From an uncultured Roseobacter sp. (lineage in GTDB: Bacteria; Pseudomonadota; Alphaproteobacteria; Rhodobacterales; Rhodobacteraceae): a stretch of DNA of 64,000 bases. Positions 8,502 through 18,548 of this stretch are shown here, piece after piece. The notes beneath the pieces are model-generated. The model had not been told where the DNA came from. It did no database searches and saw only the letters and a list, made by a program, of their open reading frames with translations. The DNA is taken from assembly GCF_947499265.1 (NCBI RefSeq), contig NZ_CANMNK010000002.1, positions 558,001-622,000 of the forward strand. The letters are read 5' to 3'. A program made the position numbers and the translations under genes. Within the stretch, counting starts at the first letter, position 1. Every line of letters begins with the position of its first letter.

Positions 8502-9389
8502 TCAGGGCGCAAATGCCTGCCAATCGCGCATCTTCGAGCGAAACCAGGTGCGTTGACGTTTGGCATATTGCCGTGTGGCGATGACGGCGCGGTCGCGTGC
8601 CTCCGCCAGCGAAAGAGTGCCATCGAGATGCGCCATCAACTCCGGGACACCAATCGCGCGGTGCGCGGGTAGTGACGGATCATAGCACGACCGAACGGCG
8701 CGCACTTCTTCCAAAGCACCGCCCGCAATCATCAGATCGAAGCGCTGTTCGATGCGGGTGTTGAGCCATTCCTTGGCAACATCAAAGACGATGGTTTCCG
8801 CCCTCGTTTCCGGCAGCGTGGGCGCGCCGGTTTCATCCTGCCAGGCCGCCAGCGATCGCCCGGTTGCCTGCAAAACCTCCCAGGCGCGTTGGACGCGCGC
8901 GCGGTTGGCGGTATCAATCCGCGCCTTGGTGGCTGGATCCAACGCGTCCAAAAGCGCCGGTAGGGCCAATGCGTCGCCGCGCGCCCGGACGGGCGCGGGT
9001 GTTGGGGGGATCTCTGCCAACCCTCTCGTCAGCGCCATGAAATAAAGCCCGGTGCCGCCAACAATGATCGGGCGCTCGGGTGCCGCCAGCAGCGGGGTCA
9101 CCTCGCGCAGCCAATGCCCGGCGGAATAGCTCATTTGCGCGGCGATATGCCCGTAAAGCTTATGGGGGGTGGCGCTTTCCTCAGCAGGTGAGGGGCGGGC
9201 GGTGATGACGCGCCAGCAGTCGTAGACCTGGCTGGCATCGGCGTTGATGATGACGCCGCCCTGGCGCTCCGCGATCTCCAGCGCCAGCGCCGATTTGCCC
9301 GAGGCCGTTGGCCCGGCGATAAGCACCGGCTTTTCCGGCGACAGGCCGCGGATCAGCGCATGCATGCGGTTGCTGGAGGTGGATGTCAT
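8502..9389 (-). CDS. miaA: tRNA dimethylallyltransferase
   Basis: 295 aa, normal length. P-loop [12 protein letters not shown] near 26-37, the DASQVYD substrate segment near 51, GGTGLYF near 110, and C-terminal [12 protein letters not shown]. It adds the dimethylallyl group to N6 of A37 in tRNAs reading UNN codons, the first step of ms2i6A. The isoprenoid donor DMAPP depends on genes also in this window (dxr, ispD, ispF). It is divergent from pyrH with 96 bases between. No Shine-Dalgarno sequence precedes the ATG, which directly follows TATAAA; the start could be a few codons further in (9365). Confidence 0.96.
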   Translation of the reverse strand: MTSTSSNRMHALIRGLSPEKPVLIAGPTASGKSALALEIAERQGGVIINADASQVYDCWRVITARPSPAEESATPHKLYGHIAAQMSYSAGHWLREVTPLLAAPERPIIVGGTGLYFMALTRGLAEIPPTPAPVRARGDALALPALLDALDPATKARIDTANRARVQRAWEVLQATGRSLAAWQDETGAPTLPETRAETIVFDVAKEWLNTRIEQRFDLMIAGGALEEVRAVRSCYDPSLPAHRAIGVPELMAHLDGTLSLAEARDRAVIATRQYAKRQRTWFRSKMRDWQAFAP

Positions 9390-9485
9390 TTTATACGCGG
9401 TGCCCGGTCAGGGTGCATTGAAGTCCGCCCGCTTTTGCGACATTTTGCGCGCAAACAAAACCCCATGCCTCAGGAGCCCGCGCCC

Positions 9486-10214
9486 ATGACCGAAACTGAC
9501 CCTCAGGCCACCTTCAAACGCGTCATGCTGAAAATCTCGGGCGAGGCGCTGATGGGAGATCAGGGGTTCGGCCTGAATCCGCCGACTGTCGAGCGGATCG
9601 CACGCGAGGTTCAGTCGGTCCACGAACTGGGTGTCGAGATCTGCATGGTGATCGGCGGCGGCAATATCTTTCGCGGGTTGCAGGGCTCGGCGCAGGGGAT
9701 GGAACGCACGACCGCGGACTATATGGGGATGCTTGCCACGGTCATGAACGCGCTGGCGATGCAATCGGCGCTCGAAGGTCTGGGCATTCATACGCGGGTC
9801 ATTTCCGCCATCACCATGAACGAGGTGGCCGAGCCCTATATTCGCCGTCGCGCCGTGCGCCACCTTGAGAAAAAACGGGTCTGCATCTTTGCCGCGGGCA
9901 CCGGCAACCCTTATTTCACGACGGACACGGCCGCGACTTTGCGCGCGAATGAGATGTCCTGTGAGGCGATCTTCAAAGGCACGAAGGTGGACGGCGTCTA
10001 TGACAAGGACCCCGCCCAGTACAGCGATGCCAAGCGCTATGACACGGTGAGCTATGACGACGTGCTGCAAAAGCGCCTTGGGGTCATGGATGCCAGCGCC
10101 ATCGCACTGGCGCGGGACAACAACCTGCCGATCATTGTTTTCTCGCTGGATGAACCGGGTGGCTTCCGCGGCATTCTCGCGGGCGAGGGCACCTATACAA
10201 GGGTGCAGGGTTAG
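9486..10214 (+). CDS. pyrH: UMP kinase
   Basis: 242 aa from the ATG at 9486, with CAGGAG about 10 bases upstream; ATGs further upstream give extensions the family lacks. It has the amino-acid-kinase fold: [14 protein letters not shown] at the start, GGGNIFRG, the [12 protein letters not shown] helix, [12 protein letters not shown] and [12 protein letters not shown]. It converts UMP to UDP as an allosteric hexamer. It opens the long plus-strand envelope block, and frr follows 141 bases later. The rpsB-tsf genes often upstream in other bacteria are not here; miaA is divergent instead. Confidence 0.97.
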   Translation: MTETDPQATFKRVMLKISGEALMGDQGFGLNPPTVERIAREVQSVHELGVEICMVIGGGNIFRGLQGSAQGMERTTADYMGMLATVMNALAMQSALEGLGIHTRVISAITMNEVAEPYIRRRAVRHLEKKRVCIFAAGTGNPYFTTDTAATLRANEMSCEAIFKGTKVDGVYDKDPAQYSDAKRYDTVSYDDVLQKRLGVMDASAIALARDNNLPIIVFSLDEPGGFRGILAGEGTYTRVQG

Positions 10215-10265
10215 AGCGATCTGCAGGTGATCCGTACGGGGTGACACAATTCGGGTGCAACTCCT

Positions 10266-10282
10266 GCTGGCTTTTCGCCAGC
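10266..10282 (+). other. Hairpin between pyrH and frr
   Basis: GCTGGC-TTTTC-GCCAGC is a perfect 6-bp stem, 51 bases after the pyrH stop. No U-tract follows, so it may be an attenuating or processing site rather than a terminator. Confidence 0.35.
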
Positions 10283-10355
10283 TACCTGATTTATACAGTT
10301 TTTCAACGCGAGCGCGCTGAGAGGCGGGCCAAGAAACTTGTGGCAGGATGAATAT

Positions 10356-10919
10356 ATGTCAGACGATTTTATGCTCGACACCGACGACCTGGAGCGGCGC
10401 ATGGACGGGGCGATGGCGAATTTGCGCACGGAATTCTCGTCTCTGCGCACCGGTCGCGCGTCAGCCTCGATGCTGGAGCCGGTCATGGTGGATGCCTATG
10501 GCGCCATGACCCCGATCAACCAGGTGGGGACGGTGAACGTGCCTGAATCGCGCATGGTGACGATCAACGTCTGGGACAAGGGGCTTGTCGGCAAGGTGGA
10601 AAAGGCGATCCGCGAAAGCGGTCTGGGGATCAACCCGCAGCTCAATGGCACCATCATCATGTTGCCGATCCCCGAACTGAACGAAGAGCGCCGCCGCGAG
10701 CTGACCAAGGTTGCCGGGAGCTATGCGGAGAATGCCCGCATCTCGGTGCGCAATGTGCGCCGCGACGGCATGGACCAGATCAAGAAGGCCAAGGGCGAGG
10801 GCATGTCCGAAGACGATCAGAAGATCTGGGAGGGCGAAGTGCAGGAAATCACCGATCGCGCCATCAAGACGATTGACGAGATGTTGGAAACCAAGCAAGG
10901 CGAGATCATGCAGGTTTAG
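10356..10919 (+). CDS. frr: Ribosome recycling factor
   Basis: 187 aa from the ATG at 10356 ([11 protein letters not shown]), which matches the family N-terminus; an upstream in-frame TTG is ignored. Signature elements are [20 protein letters not shown], the [13 protein letters not shown] stretch, [19 protein letters not shown] and the C-terminal three-helix bundle with [12 protein letters not shown]. With EF-G it splits post-termination ribosomes. It follows pyrH, as in most bacteria, and precedes uppS with a 166-base gap. Confidence 0.97.
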   Translation: MSDDFMLDTDDLERRMDGAMANLRTEFSSLRTGRASASMLEPVMVDAYGAMTPINQVGTVNVPESRMVTINVWDKGLVGKVEKAIRESGLGINPQLNGTIIMLPIPELNEERRRELTKVAGSYAENARISVRNVRRDGMDQIKKAKGEGMSEDDQKIWEGEVQEITDRAIKTIDEMLETKQGEIMQV

Positions 10920-11085
10920 TGGGCATTGGGCCGCTGCGCCCCTATTTTTTCGCAGCACCCCGGTCGGGGTCATAGGTGTTTTAGGTAAACCATAGTCAAA
11001 TGCGCAGAACATGCGCGCCGGACCGATTTACCGCAGACCGACGCAATGTCTGGTTTATATGATGTGTCAGGAGTAGGAGAGTATC

Positions 11086-11826
11086 ATGGCTGGTGTGCCG
11101 CAACCCCAAGTGAACCTGATTCCGGGATGTCCGCGTCATGTGGCCATCATCATGGATGGGAACGGTCGCTGGGCCACGCAGCGCGGCCGCCCCCGGCTCT
11201 ATGGTCATCACGCAGGCGCGCGTCGGGTGCGCGAAATCGTGGAAAGCTGTCCGCAGATCGGTGTGGAATACCTGACGATCTTTGCCTTCTCGACAGAAAA
11301 CTGGAAGCGCACACAGGTCGAGGTTGCGGGTCTGATGACCCTCTTTCGGCGCTATATCGTCAAGGAGACGCGGGCGCTGATCACCTCGGGCGTTCGGGTG
11401 CGTTTTATCGGCGACCGGCTGCGCCTGGATGACAAGCTGATTGCGCTGATGAATGATCTCGAAGCGGCGACGGCGCAGAACACGCTGGTGCATCTGACCA
11501 TCGCGCTCAACTATGGCGGGCGGGATGAGGTGGCGCGCGCGACCAAGCGGCTGGCCGGTGACGTGGCTGAGGGGCGATTGCATCCCGACGATGTCGATGA
11601 GGAAACGCTGCCGCGCTATCTGGACACACATGTGCTGCCCGATCCCGATCTGGTCATACGCACCAGCGGCGAAGCGCGGATTTCGAACTTTCTGCTCTGG
11701 CAGTCGGCCTATTCGGAATATGAATTCATCGATACGCTCTGGCCCGACTTCACCAGCGATGAATTCAAGAACCTCTGTGCCGCCTTCGGCGGGCGCGACC
11801 GGCGCTATGGTGGGGTGCTTGGGTGA
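11086..11826 (+). CDS. uppS: Undecaprenyl diphosphate synthase
   Basis: 246 aa. AGGAG about 15 bases before the ATG and GGAGAG closer in support the start. Motifs are HVAIIMDGNGRWATQRG (pyrophosphate-binding Asp), GARRVREIVE, TIFAFSTENWKR, VIRTSGEARISNFLLWQSAYSE and the end region GRDRRYGG. It is a cis-prenyltransferase that makes C55-PP from FPP and IPP, the lipid carrier for peptidoglycan and O-antigen. Its stop overlaps the GTG start of cdsA by 4 bases, so the two are translationally coupled. Confidence 0.97.
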   Translation: MAGVPQPQVNLIPGCPRHVAIIMDGNGRWATQRGRPRLYGHHAGARRVREIVESCPQIGVEYLTIFAFSTENWKRTQVEVAGLMTLFRRYIVKETRALITSGVRVRFIGDRLRLDDKLIALMNDLEAATAQNTLVHLTIALNYGGRDEVARATKRLAGDVAEGRLHPDDVDEETLPRYLDTHVLPDPDLVIRTSGEARISNFLLWQSAYSEYEFIDTLWPDFTSDEFKNLCAAFGGRDRRYGGVLG

Positions 11827-12617
11827 CGGCAACGCCTGAAAAATGGTCCGATCTTGCGACGCGTATGGGCTCTGGCGCCGCTTTGGTGGTTCTGGGGCTC
11901 TGGGGCGTCTGGGCGGGCGGGCATGTGTTCCACGTGATGGTCGCCGCGATTTGCGGTCTGATGGTCTGGGAACTGGCGGCCATGTTGCACGCGCCGAAAT
12001 CCACCGCGCTGCAACTCGGTGCATTGACCGGTGGTGCCGCACTTCTGGCGATTTATCTGCCCGCCGGATTTGCCCTGCCCATTCTGCTGGCGGCGGCGCT
12101 GGTCGGGTTCGGGCAATTGCGCGAGTTCCGCACGATATACATGGTGTTTTCCGTGATGGTGCTGATGGCGGGCTATGGCATGATGTCGGTGCGCGACGAT
12201 CTTGGATTCAACTGGATGCTCTGGATGGTGCTCGTGGTTGTGGCGACCGATGTGGTGGGTTATTTCGCGGGCCGTTTGATCGGCGGGCCGAAGTTCTGGC
12301 CGCGTGTCAGCCCCAAGAAAACATGGGCCGGCACCGGGTTCGGCTGGATCGGCGCGGCCATCGTTGGGGCGCTTTTCATGGCCAATACCGGGGCGGGCGT
12401 GCAGTTGATCGGCGTGTCGGTTGCGGTCTCCATGGCCAGCCAGATGGGCGATATCGCCGAAAGCGCGATCAAGCGGCGGGTCGGTGTCAAGGACAGCTCC
12501 AACCTGATCCCGGGGCACGGCGGCCTGCTCGACCGGTTTGACGGGATGCTGGGGGCGGCGGTGTTTTTGCTGATCATCGGGGGGCCAATCATGGGATCGC
12601 CCCTCATGTTGAGATAG
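11823..12617 (+). CDS. cdsA: Phosphatidate cytidylyltransferase
   Basis: 264 aa, starting with GTG inside the uppS stop (GTGA). A polytopic inner membrane enzyme with about seven hydrophobic helices. The CDP-alcohol motif near the C-terminus is clear: SQMGDIAESAIKRRVGVKDS followed by LIPGHGGLLDRFDG. It makes CDP-diacylglycerol from phosphatidate and CTP, the branch point for all phospholipids; pgpA, in the same route to phosphatidylglycerol, is at 58367. dxr starts 3 bases after its stop. Confidence 0.96.
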   Translation: MTATPEKWSDLATRMGSGAALVVLGLWGVWAGGHVFHVMVAAICGLMVWELAAMLHAPKSTALQLGALTGGAALLAIYLPAGFALPILLAAALVGFGQLREFRTIYMVFSVMVLMAGYGMMSVRDDLGFNWMLWMVLVVVATDVVGYFAGRLIGGPKFWPRVSPKKTWAGTGFGWIGAAIVGALFMANTGAGVQLIGVSVAVSMASQMGDIAESAIKRRVGVKDSSNLIPGHGGLLDRFDGMLGAAVFLLIIGGPIMGSPLMLR

Positions 12618-12620
12618 TCG

Positions 12621-13793
12621 ATGCGACGGGTCAGCATCTTCGGGGCCACAGGCTCCATTGGCCAAAACACCATCGATCTGATTGCGCGTGCGCCGGAAGA
12701 CTATGACGTTGTTGCACTGACCGGGGCCGGCAACATCGAACAACTGGCCAAGGACGCCAAGCGCCTGCGTGCCGAAGTGGCGGTGACCGCCCATGATCAC
12801 CTGCTGGACGATCTGCGCGATGCCTTGGCAGGCTCAGGCGTTGTCGCGCAGGCCGGGACAGACGCAATTACAGAAGCTGCTGCGCGGCCTGCGGATTGGA
12901 TCATGTCGGCCATTGTCGGGGCCGCGGGTCTGGCACCGGGGGTCGCGGCGCTGAAACAGGGCACAACCCTGGCGCTGGCCAACAAGGAATCGCTGGTCTG
13001 CGCCGGATCCCTGATGCTTGAAACCGCCAAGGCCCATGGTGCACGCTTGTTGCCGGTGGACAGTGAGCATTCGGCAGTGTTTCAGGCCCTGGTGGGCGAG
13101 GAAATGACCGCAGTGGAGCGGGTGATCATCACCGCCAGCGGCGGGGCGTTTCGCGATTGGCCGATTGAAGACCTCGCCCATGCGACGCTTGATCAGGCCT
13201 CCAGCCATCCAAATTGGGACATGGGGCAGCGGATCACGATTGATTCCGCATCCATGTTTAACAAGGCGATGGAACTCATTGAAACACGAGAGTTTTTCGG
13301 CGTTCAGCCGCGCCAGATCGAAGTGCTGGTGCACCCTGAGTCGATGATTCATGCGATGGTCGGTTTTAACGATGGCGCGCTGATGGCGCATGTGGGCCCG
13401 CCCGACATGCGCCACGCCATCGGCTATGCGCTGCACTGGCCCGCGCGACAGGCGCTGCCGGTGGCGCGGCTGGATCTGGCCGCCATCGGTCAGCTGAGCT
13501 TTCGTGCCCCCTGCGAGACCCGGTGGCCCGCGCTGCGGCTGGCGCGCGAGGTGATGGAAACCGGCGGGTTGGCCGGGGCGGTGTTCAACGCGGCCAAGGA
13601 AACCGCGTTGGATGAATTCATCGCGGGCCACATCGGTTTCAACGAAATGGCAATGATTGTCGAAGAGGTTCTGGACACCATCACGTCCACGCCGGGCCAT
13701 ATTGATGCCACCATGACCCTTGATAACGTGGCCAAAGTGGACCATCTGGCACGACAAGAGGCCCAACGGGTCATTCACAACAGAGCAGGTTAG
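12621..13793 (+). CDS. dxr: 1-deoxy-D-xylulose 5-phosphate reductoisomerase
   Basis: 390 aa. The N-terminal NADPH fold opens with VSIFGATGSIGQNTIDL. Downstream are LANKESLVCAG, the metal and substrate loop PVDSEHSAVFQ, ITASGGAFRDW, and MGQRITIDSASMFNKAMELIE. It catalyses the second step of the MEP pathway to IPP and DMAPP; ispD and ispF of the same pathway lie at 58.9-60 kb. The product feeds uppS and miaA in this window. It is tightly spaced, 3 bases from both cdsA and rseP. Confidence 0.97.
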   Translation: MRRVSIFGATGSIGQNTIDLIARAPEDYDVVALTGAGNIEQLAKDAKRLRAEVAVTAHDHLLDDLRDALAGSGVVAQAGTDAITEAAARPADWIMSAIVGAAGLAPGVAALKQGTTLALANKESLVCAGSLMLETAKAHGARLLPVDSEHSAVFQALVGEEMTAVERVIITASGGAFRDWPIEDLAHATLDQASSHPNWDMGQRITIDSASMFNKAMELIETREFFGVQPRQIEVLVHPESMIHAMVGFNDGALMAHVGPPDMRHAIGYALHWPARQALPVARLDLAAIGQLSFRAPCETRWPALRLAREVMETGGLAGAVFNAAKETALDEFIAGHIGFNEMAMIVEEVLDTITSTPGHIDATMTLDNVAKVDHLARQEAQRVIHNRAG

Positions 13794-13796
13794 AAA

Positions 13797-15149
13797 TTGG
13801 ATATTTTCGCGTTGATCCCGCAGTTTGGCGGCCTGATCTGGACACTTGCGGCATTTGTGCTGGCGCTTTCCGTGATCGTCGCCATCCACGAATACGGCCA
13901 TTACATCGTCGGTCGGTGGTCGGGGATTCACGCGGATGTATTCTCCTTGGGCTTTGGTCCGGTGCTGTGGTCGCGCATGGACCGGCGCGGTACGAAATGG
14001 CAGGTCGCGGCCTTGCCATTTGGCGGCTACGTCAAATTTGCAGGCGACGCCAATGCCGCCTCGGGCAAGGACGAAGACGCGATGGCGGCGGCGCAAAATG
14101 ATCCTGAACGGCTACGCGCCACCATGCACGGTGCGCCACTTTGGGCGCGGGCGGCAACCGTCGCGGCAGGCCCGATTTTCAACTTTGCCCTGTCGATCAT
14201 CGTGTTTGCCGCCGTGGTTTTGACCAGCGGTGTGTCCCGTGATCCCCTGACGGTTGGCGAATTGCGCCCCTTGCCGGTTGCAGATCGCGGTCTGGAGGTT
14301 GGCGATGAGGTGATCGGCATCAATGGCGTGCCGGTGCCCAGCATGGAAGACGCGGTGGCCTATGCCGATTTCATCGATGCCGTGCCGGTGGTGCCTGTGC
14401 TGGATTACACCGTGCGCCGCGATGGTTCGGAACGCGATGTGCCTGGGGCCTATCTCTTGCCGCCGCTGGTGACTGGCGTGAGCCCGCAGAGCGCCGCGCT
14501 CGGGGCCGGGCTGGTCGTGGGCGACGTGATCACCGCTATTGATGGGGCGCCGATCTTTGCCTTTGACGAGCTTAAGGCGGCGGTTGAGGGCGGCGAGGGC
14601 GCGTCACTTGCCCTGCGGGTCTGGCGCGATGGTGAAGAACTTGATGTGACACTGACACCGAAACGTGTGGATGAGCCGCAACCCGATGGCGGCTTTGCTA
14701 CGCAGTGGCGGATCGGCATTGCGGGCGGTTTGGCGTTTGAGCCCGCAACTCAAACGCCGGGGGTCGGCGAGGCGATCATGAGCGGTGTCCGCCAAACCGG
14801 ACGCATCATCGAAGGGTCGCTGTCTGGTCTGGGTCATATGATCACCGGGGCCATCAGCACCTGCAATCTCAGCGGGCCGATTGGTATCGCCCAGGTCTCT
14901 GGCACCATGGCCAGCCAGGGCGCGCAATCTTTCGTGTGGTTCATTGCCGTGCTGAGCACAGCCGTGGGCTTGCTGAACCTCTTTCCAGTGCCAGCGCTGG
15001 ATGGCGGACACCTTGTGTTCTACGCCTATGAGGCCGTCACCGGGAAACCGCCCAGCGACAAGGCGCTGCGGGTATTGATGACCTTCGGGCTGGCGACGGT
15101 GCTGACCCTGATGCTCTTTGCCTTGGGCAACGATCTTTTCTGCCCGTAA
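13797..15149 (+). CDS. rseP: Site-2 intramembrane metalloprotease RseP
   Basis: 450 aa with a TTG start at 13797, 3 bases after dxr; GAGCAGG upstream supports it and there is no nearby ATG. HExxH zinc motif at H31-H35 (AIHEYGHY) in the first membrane helix; two PDZ regions between about 125 and 310; the C-terminal LDGGH motif (VPALDGGHLVFYAYE) gives the third zinc ligand. It cleaves membrane-bound anti-sigma factors and remnant signal peptides. The setting next to bamA fits envelope stress control. Four membrane segments, inner membrane. Confidence 0.96.
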   Translation: MDIFALIPQFGGLIWTLAAFVLALSVIVAIHEYGHYIVGRWSGIHADVFSLGFGPVLWSRMDRRGTKWQVAALPFGGYVKFAGDANAASGKDEDAMAAAQNDPERLRATMHGAPLWARAATVAAGPIFNFALSIIVFAAVVLTSGVSRDPLTVGELRPLPVADRGLEVGDEVIGINGVPVPSMEDAVAYADFIDAVPVVPVLDYTVRRDGSERDVPGAYLLPPLVTGVSPQSAALGAGLVVGDVITAIDGAPIFAFDELKAAVEGGEGASLALRVWRDGEELDVTLTPKRVDEPQPDGGFATQWRIGIAGGLAFEPATQTPGVGEAIMSGVRQTGRIIEGSLSGLGHMITGAISTCNLSGPIGIAQVSGTMASQGAQSFVWFIAVLSTAVGLLNLFPVPALDGGHLVFYAYEAVTGKPPSDKALRVLMTFGLATVLTLMLFALGNDLFCP

Positions 15150-15248
15150 CCCAATGGCTGGGCCAAATTGCCCCAGTTGTGCCACAATTGGACAAATTCA
15201 CGCCGCAATCCTTCGGTAGTTCTTCGGTGACGAGATCGGAGAACTGCA

Positions 15249-15380
15249 ATGCAAGCGATACATAATGGATACCGTGGTCTTAGCCTGCTGATGGATCTCA
15301 ACTGGGATCGCGCGCTCTATATTGGTACAATTGGTCTGGCACTCGGTGCCGGTGCCTGGATTGGCACGGCTTTCGGCTGA
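15249..15380 (+). CDS. 43-residue membrane peptide between rseP and bamA
   Basis: ATG at 15249 preceded by GGAGA 6 bases upstream; it encodes MQAIHNGYRGLSLLMDLNWD, then a 20-residue hydrophobic segment (LYIGTIGLALGAGAWIGTAF) and a stop. The clear ribosome site, single membrane span and good codon use argue for a real gene. The topology is likely N-in with a short amphipathic head. It lies in the bamA promoter gap, so it may share the envelope operon. No function is recognised. Confidence 0.6.
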   Translation: MQAIHNGYRGLSLLMDLNWDRALYIGTIGLALGAGAWIGTAFG

Positions 15381-15544
15381 TTTCCGGCCATATCTGACGC
15401 GCCAGCGCGCCTCGCAAATATTTACAAATCCAGCCAAACCGGCGCGCATGTAGTTGTGTGCCGTTTTTTGGCCACATGGTTTTGACAATACCCGGCATTA
15501 TCGGTACTCAGATATTAACTAAAATCTGAGGATCGGGGCAGGTC

Positions 15545-17902
15545 ATGAATCGGGGCACATCGGGCACAGGTCCGCGTCAGCTTGGGCATTTCAACGCACT
15601 CAAATCGCTGATGCGACTCGGCAGTTTTTGTCTGCTTTTATCAGTGGTTTGGTTGGCACCACCCACACCGGTACTGGCGCAGCAATACACGCTCAACACC
15701 ATCACCGTGGACGGAAACGTGCGGGTCGGCGATGCGGCCATCCTCACCCGGGCGGGAATCGCACGCGGTCAAACCCTGAATGCCGCCGAGTTGAACACCG
15801 CTTTTCAACGGCTTATCGATTCCGGATTGTTCGAGACGGTGGATTTCGACCCGCAAGGCAATTCGCTCCGGATCACGGTTGTAGAATTCCCGACGATCAA
15901 CCGCATCAGCTTTGAGGGCAATGCCCGGCTGAACGATGAGGCGCTGGCCGCCGCCATCAATTCCAACGAGCGTCGCGTGTTCAACCCCGCACAGGCCGAG
16001 CGCGATGCGGCGCTGATCGCTGAAGCCTACGCCAATGACGGGCGTCTGGCGGCGAAAGTGTCACCGACAATCATCCGGCGCTCCGACAACCGCGTCGATC
16101 TGGTGTTCGAGATTTTCGAGGGCGACACCATCGAGATCGAACGGCTGAGTTTTGTGGGCAACCGCGCCTATTCCGACCGCCGGTTGCGCCGCGTGCTGGA
16201 CACCAAGCAGGCCGGGCTCTTCCGCGCCTTTGTCCGGGCGGATTTGCTGGTCGCAGATCGGATCGAGTTCGACAAACAGCTGCTGCGTGATTTCTACCTG
16301 TCGCGCGGTTACATCGACTTTCGCACCAACTCGGTCAACGCCGAGCTGACGGAAGAGCGCGATGCCTATTTCCTGGTGTTCAATGTGCAAGAAGGGCAGA
16401 AATTCCAGTTTGGCGAGATTTCCGTCACCAGCAACATCCCGGGTGTGGATGCGGATGTGTACCGCGAGGTCGCCAAGGTCAGACCGGGTGTCACCTATTC
16501 ACCGACCGTGCTGGAAACGGATATTGCGCGCATGGAGCGGCAGGCCCTGCGTGACGGTGTTGATTTCCTGCGGGTCGAGCCGCGTGTGACACGCGACGAC
16601 CGGAACCTGCGCCTGAACATCGAATATGTGCTGTCGCGCGGCCCGCGTGTTTTTGTCGAGCGGATTGATATCGAAGGCAACACCACCACGCTGGACCAGG
16701 TGATCCGGCGCCAGTTCACCAGCGTTGAGGGCGACCCGTTCAACCCACGTGAGATTCGCGAAGCTGCGGAACGCATCCGGGCGCTGGGGTATTTTGAGAC
16801 CGCAGAAGTGAACGCGCGCGAGGGCACGTCACCTGATCAGGTGGTGGTCGATGTGGATGTTGTCGAAGCGCCGACAGGGTCCTTCAGTTTCGGTGCCTCC
16901 TTCTCCAACAACGATGGTCTGGGCTTTGCCATTCGGTTTGCCGAAGACAACTTCCTCGGACGTGGTCAACGGTTGGCTCTGAACGTCTCGACCACCGAAG
17001 ATTCCCGTCGTTATGGCATCAACTTCATTGAGCCGTCGTTCCTGGGCCGCGAAGTCGCGCTTGGTCTGCGGTTCGATATCGCCGAGACGGACAGCTCCTT
17101 CACCACCTATGATACGGAACGGTTCCTGTTCCAGCCGTCGCTGACCTTCCCCGTGGCCGAAAACACCCGGCTGCAGCTGCGCTATACGCTGGAAGATTCG
17201 GAAATGCAGCAGCGTGACACACCGGTCAATGGCCCGGTCATCGGCAATGAAATTGCAGCCGGTGAGCAGTTGAGCAGCGCTATCGGATATGAGCTGACGT
17301 ACGACACCCGGATCACCGGTCTGGATCCAAACTCCGGCTACCTGCTGGAGTTCGCACAGGATTTTGCCGGGCTCGGTGGCGACAGCCAATACATCAAGAC
17401 CACGGCAAAAGTGGTTGGTCAGACCAAGGTTCTGAGCGAAGAGGTCACCCTGCGGGCGACCCTCGAAGGTGGCGCGCTGTCCTGGCAGAGCGGCACAAAC
17501 CGTGCGGTGGACCGGTTCCTGCTGAACTCCAACATCATCCGCGGCTTCGAGCCGGGCGGCATTGGTCCGCGCGACCTGACAACCGGTCCCGAAGATCCGC
17601 TGGGCGGCAACCTCTATGTGGCGGCACGTTTCGAAGCTGAATTCCCCCTGGGGCTGCCAGAGGAATATGGCATCACCGGTGGTCTCTTTTACGACGTTGG
17701 CAACTTGTGGGATCTGAGCGATGTGAACGTCGCAGGCGGCAATATCGTGGGTGAGGGCGGCTCATTCCGCCACGTGATCGGGTTTGCGATCCTGTGGAAC
17801 ACGCCTGTCGGCCCGCTCCGGTTCAATTTCACCGACGCGCTGCGGAAAGAAGAGTTTGACCGCGATCAGTCGTTCGAATTGACGCTCAGCACAACGTTCT
17901 GA
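15545..17902 (+). CDS. bamA: Outer membrane protein assembly factor BamA
   Basis: 785 aa. Signal peptide to about residue 45 (LAPPTPVLAQQ). Five POTRA domains follow (about 46-440), visible as repeats such as INRISFEGNARLNDE and VERIDIEGNTTTLDQVIRR. Then comes a C-terminal 16-strand beta barrel ending in phenylalanine (LTLSTTF). The conserved barrel loop around IRGFEPGGIGPRD is the VRGF/Y motif. It inserts beta-barrel proteins into the outer membrane with BamD and others. ompH follows 4 bases later. Confidence 0.97.
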   Translation: MNRGTSGTGPRQLGHFNALKSLMRLGSFCLLLSVVWLAPPTPVLAQQYTLNTITVDGNVRVGDAAILTRAGIARGQTLNAAELNTAFQRLIDSGLFETVDFDPQGNSLRITVVEFPTINRISFEGNARLNDEALAAAINSNERRVFNPAQAERDAALIAEAYANDGRLAAKVSPTIIRRSDNRVDLVFEIFEGDTIEIERLSFVGNRAYSDRRLRRVLDTKQAGLFRAFVRADLLVADRIEFDKQLLRDFYLSRGYIDFRTNSVNAELTEERDAYFLVFNVQEGQKFQFGEISVTSNIPGVDADVYREVAKVRPGVTYSPTVLETDIARMERQALRDGVDFLRVEPRVTRDDRNLRLNIEYVLSRGPRVFVERIDIEGNTTTLDQVIRRQFTSVEGDPFNPREIREAAERIRALGYFETAEVNAREGTSPDQVVVDVDVVEAPTGSFSFGASFSNNDGLGFAIRFAEDNFLGRGQRLALNVSTTEDSRRYGINFIEPSFLGREVALGLRFDIAETDSSFTTYDTERFLFQPSLTFPVAENTRLQLRYTLEDSEMQQRDTPVNGPVIGNEIAAGEQLSSAIGYELTYDTRITGLDPNSGYLLEFAQDFAGLGGDSQYIKTTAKVVGQTKVLSEEVTLRATLEGGALSWQSGTNRAVDRFLLNSNIIRGFEPGGIGPRDLTTGPEDPLGGNLYVAARFEAEFPLGLPEEYGITGGLFYDVGNLWDLSDVNVAGGNIVGEGGSFRHVIGFAILWNTPVGPLRFNFTDALRKEEFDRDQSFELTLSTTF

Positions 17903-17906
17903 TCCG

Positions 17907-18467
17907 ATGGCACCCGCGGCACGGCTTCTGACTGTCTTGATGGCGGTCTGGCTGTGCCTTGGGGGTGGCGAGGCTCTGGCGCAGCGGGTCGGACCGGTGC
18001 AAAGCCCGATCCTGACCATCGATTCCGACAAGCTGTTTTCAGACAGTGCCTTTGGTCAGCGCACGGTCGAAGAATTCGAAGCGCGGGGTGCCGAACTCGC
18101 CGCTGAAAACCGTCGGATCGAGGAAGAGCTTTCCGCCGAGGAAAAAGAACTCACCGATAAACGCGGCACAATGACCCCGGCGGAGTTTCGGGTTTTGGCG
18201 GATGCTTTTGATGAAAAGGTGCAATCCACCCGCCGCAGACAGGATGCCAAGACGCGGGATCTGAATGTGGCGCTGGAAGAGCGCCGCGTCGTCTTTCTGA
18301 ACGCGGCGGCACCGGTTCTGGAAATGCTCATGCGCGAAGCCGGGGCCGCGGTCATCATGGAGCGCCGGTCGGTTTTTCTCAGCTCCAACGCCATCGACAT
18401 CACCCGAACCGCCGTGGAACGCCTAGATGCGGTTTTGGGGGATGGGAGCGATGTGCCCAAGCCCTGA
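17907..18467 (+). CDS. Periplasmic chaperone, OmpH/Skp family
   Basis: 186 aa with a signal peptide ending near EALAQ. The mature protein starts with SPILTIDSDKLFSDSAFGQ, the family's beta-strand core. A long charged coiled-coil follows (AENRRIEEELSAEEKELTDKR and onward), then AAPVLEMLMREAGAAVIMERR. Skp-type trimers hold unfolded outer membrane proteins in the periplasm for BamA, which is the gene directly upstream. The sequence is more divergent from E. coli Skp than BamA is, as usual in alphaproteobacteria. In E. coli lpxD follows; here fabZ comes next. Confidence 0.9.
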   Translation: MAPAARLLTVLMAVWLCLGGGEALAQRVGPVQSPILTIDSDKLFSDSAFGQRTVEEFEARGAELAAENRRIEEELSAEEKELTDKRGTMTPAEFRVLADAFDEKVQSTRRRQDAKTRDLNVALEERRVVFLNAAAPVLEMLMREAGAAVIMERRSVFLSSNAIDITRTAVERLDAVLGDGSDVPKP

Positions 18468-18548
18468 GCCGGTTGCACGATGCTTGCTCCGCCCTCACTG
18501 AGTTGCTAGGCAGAGGGTCAAGCCCTTGAGGACAAAAGGACACCTGAC

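Noticed and set aside
11805-12800. 331-codon minus-strand frame across cdsA
   Set aside because: Antisense of a membrane protein; His/Arg-rich product without domains.
12834-14096. 420-codon minus-strand frame across dxr and rseP
   Set aside because: Antisense shadow, low complexity, no start signal.
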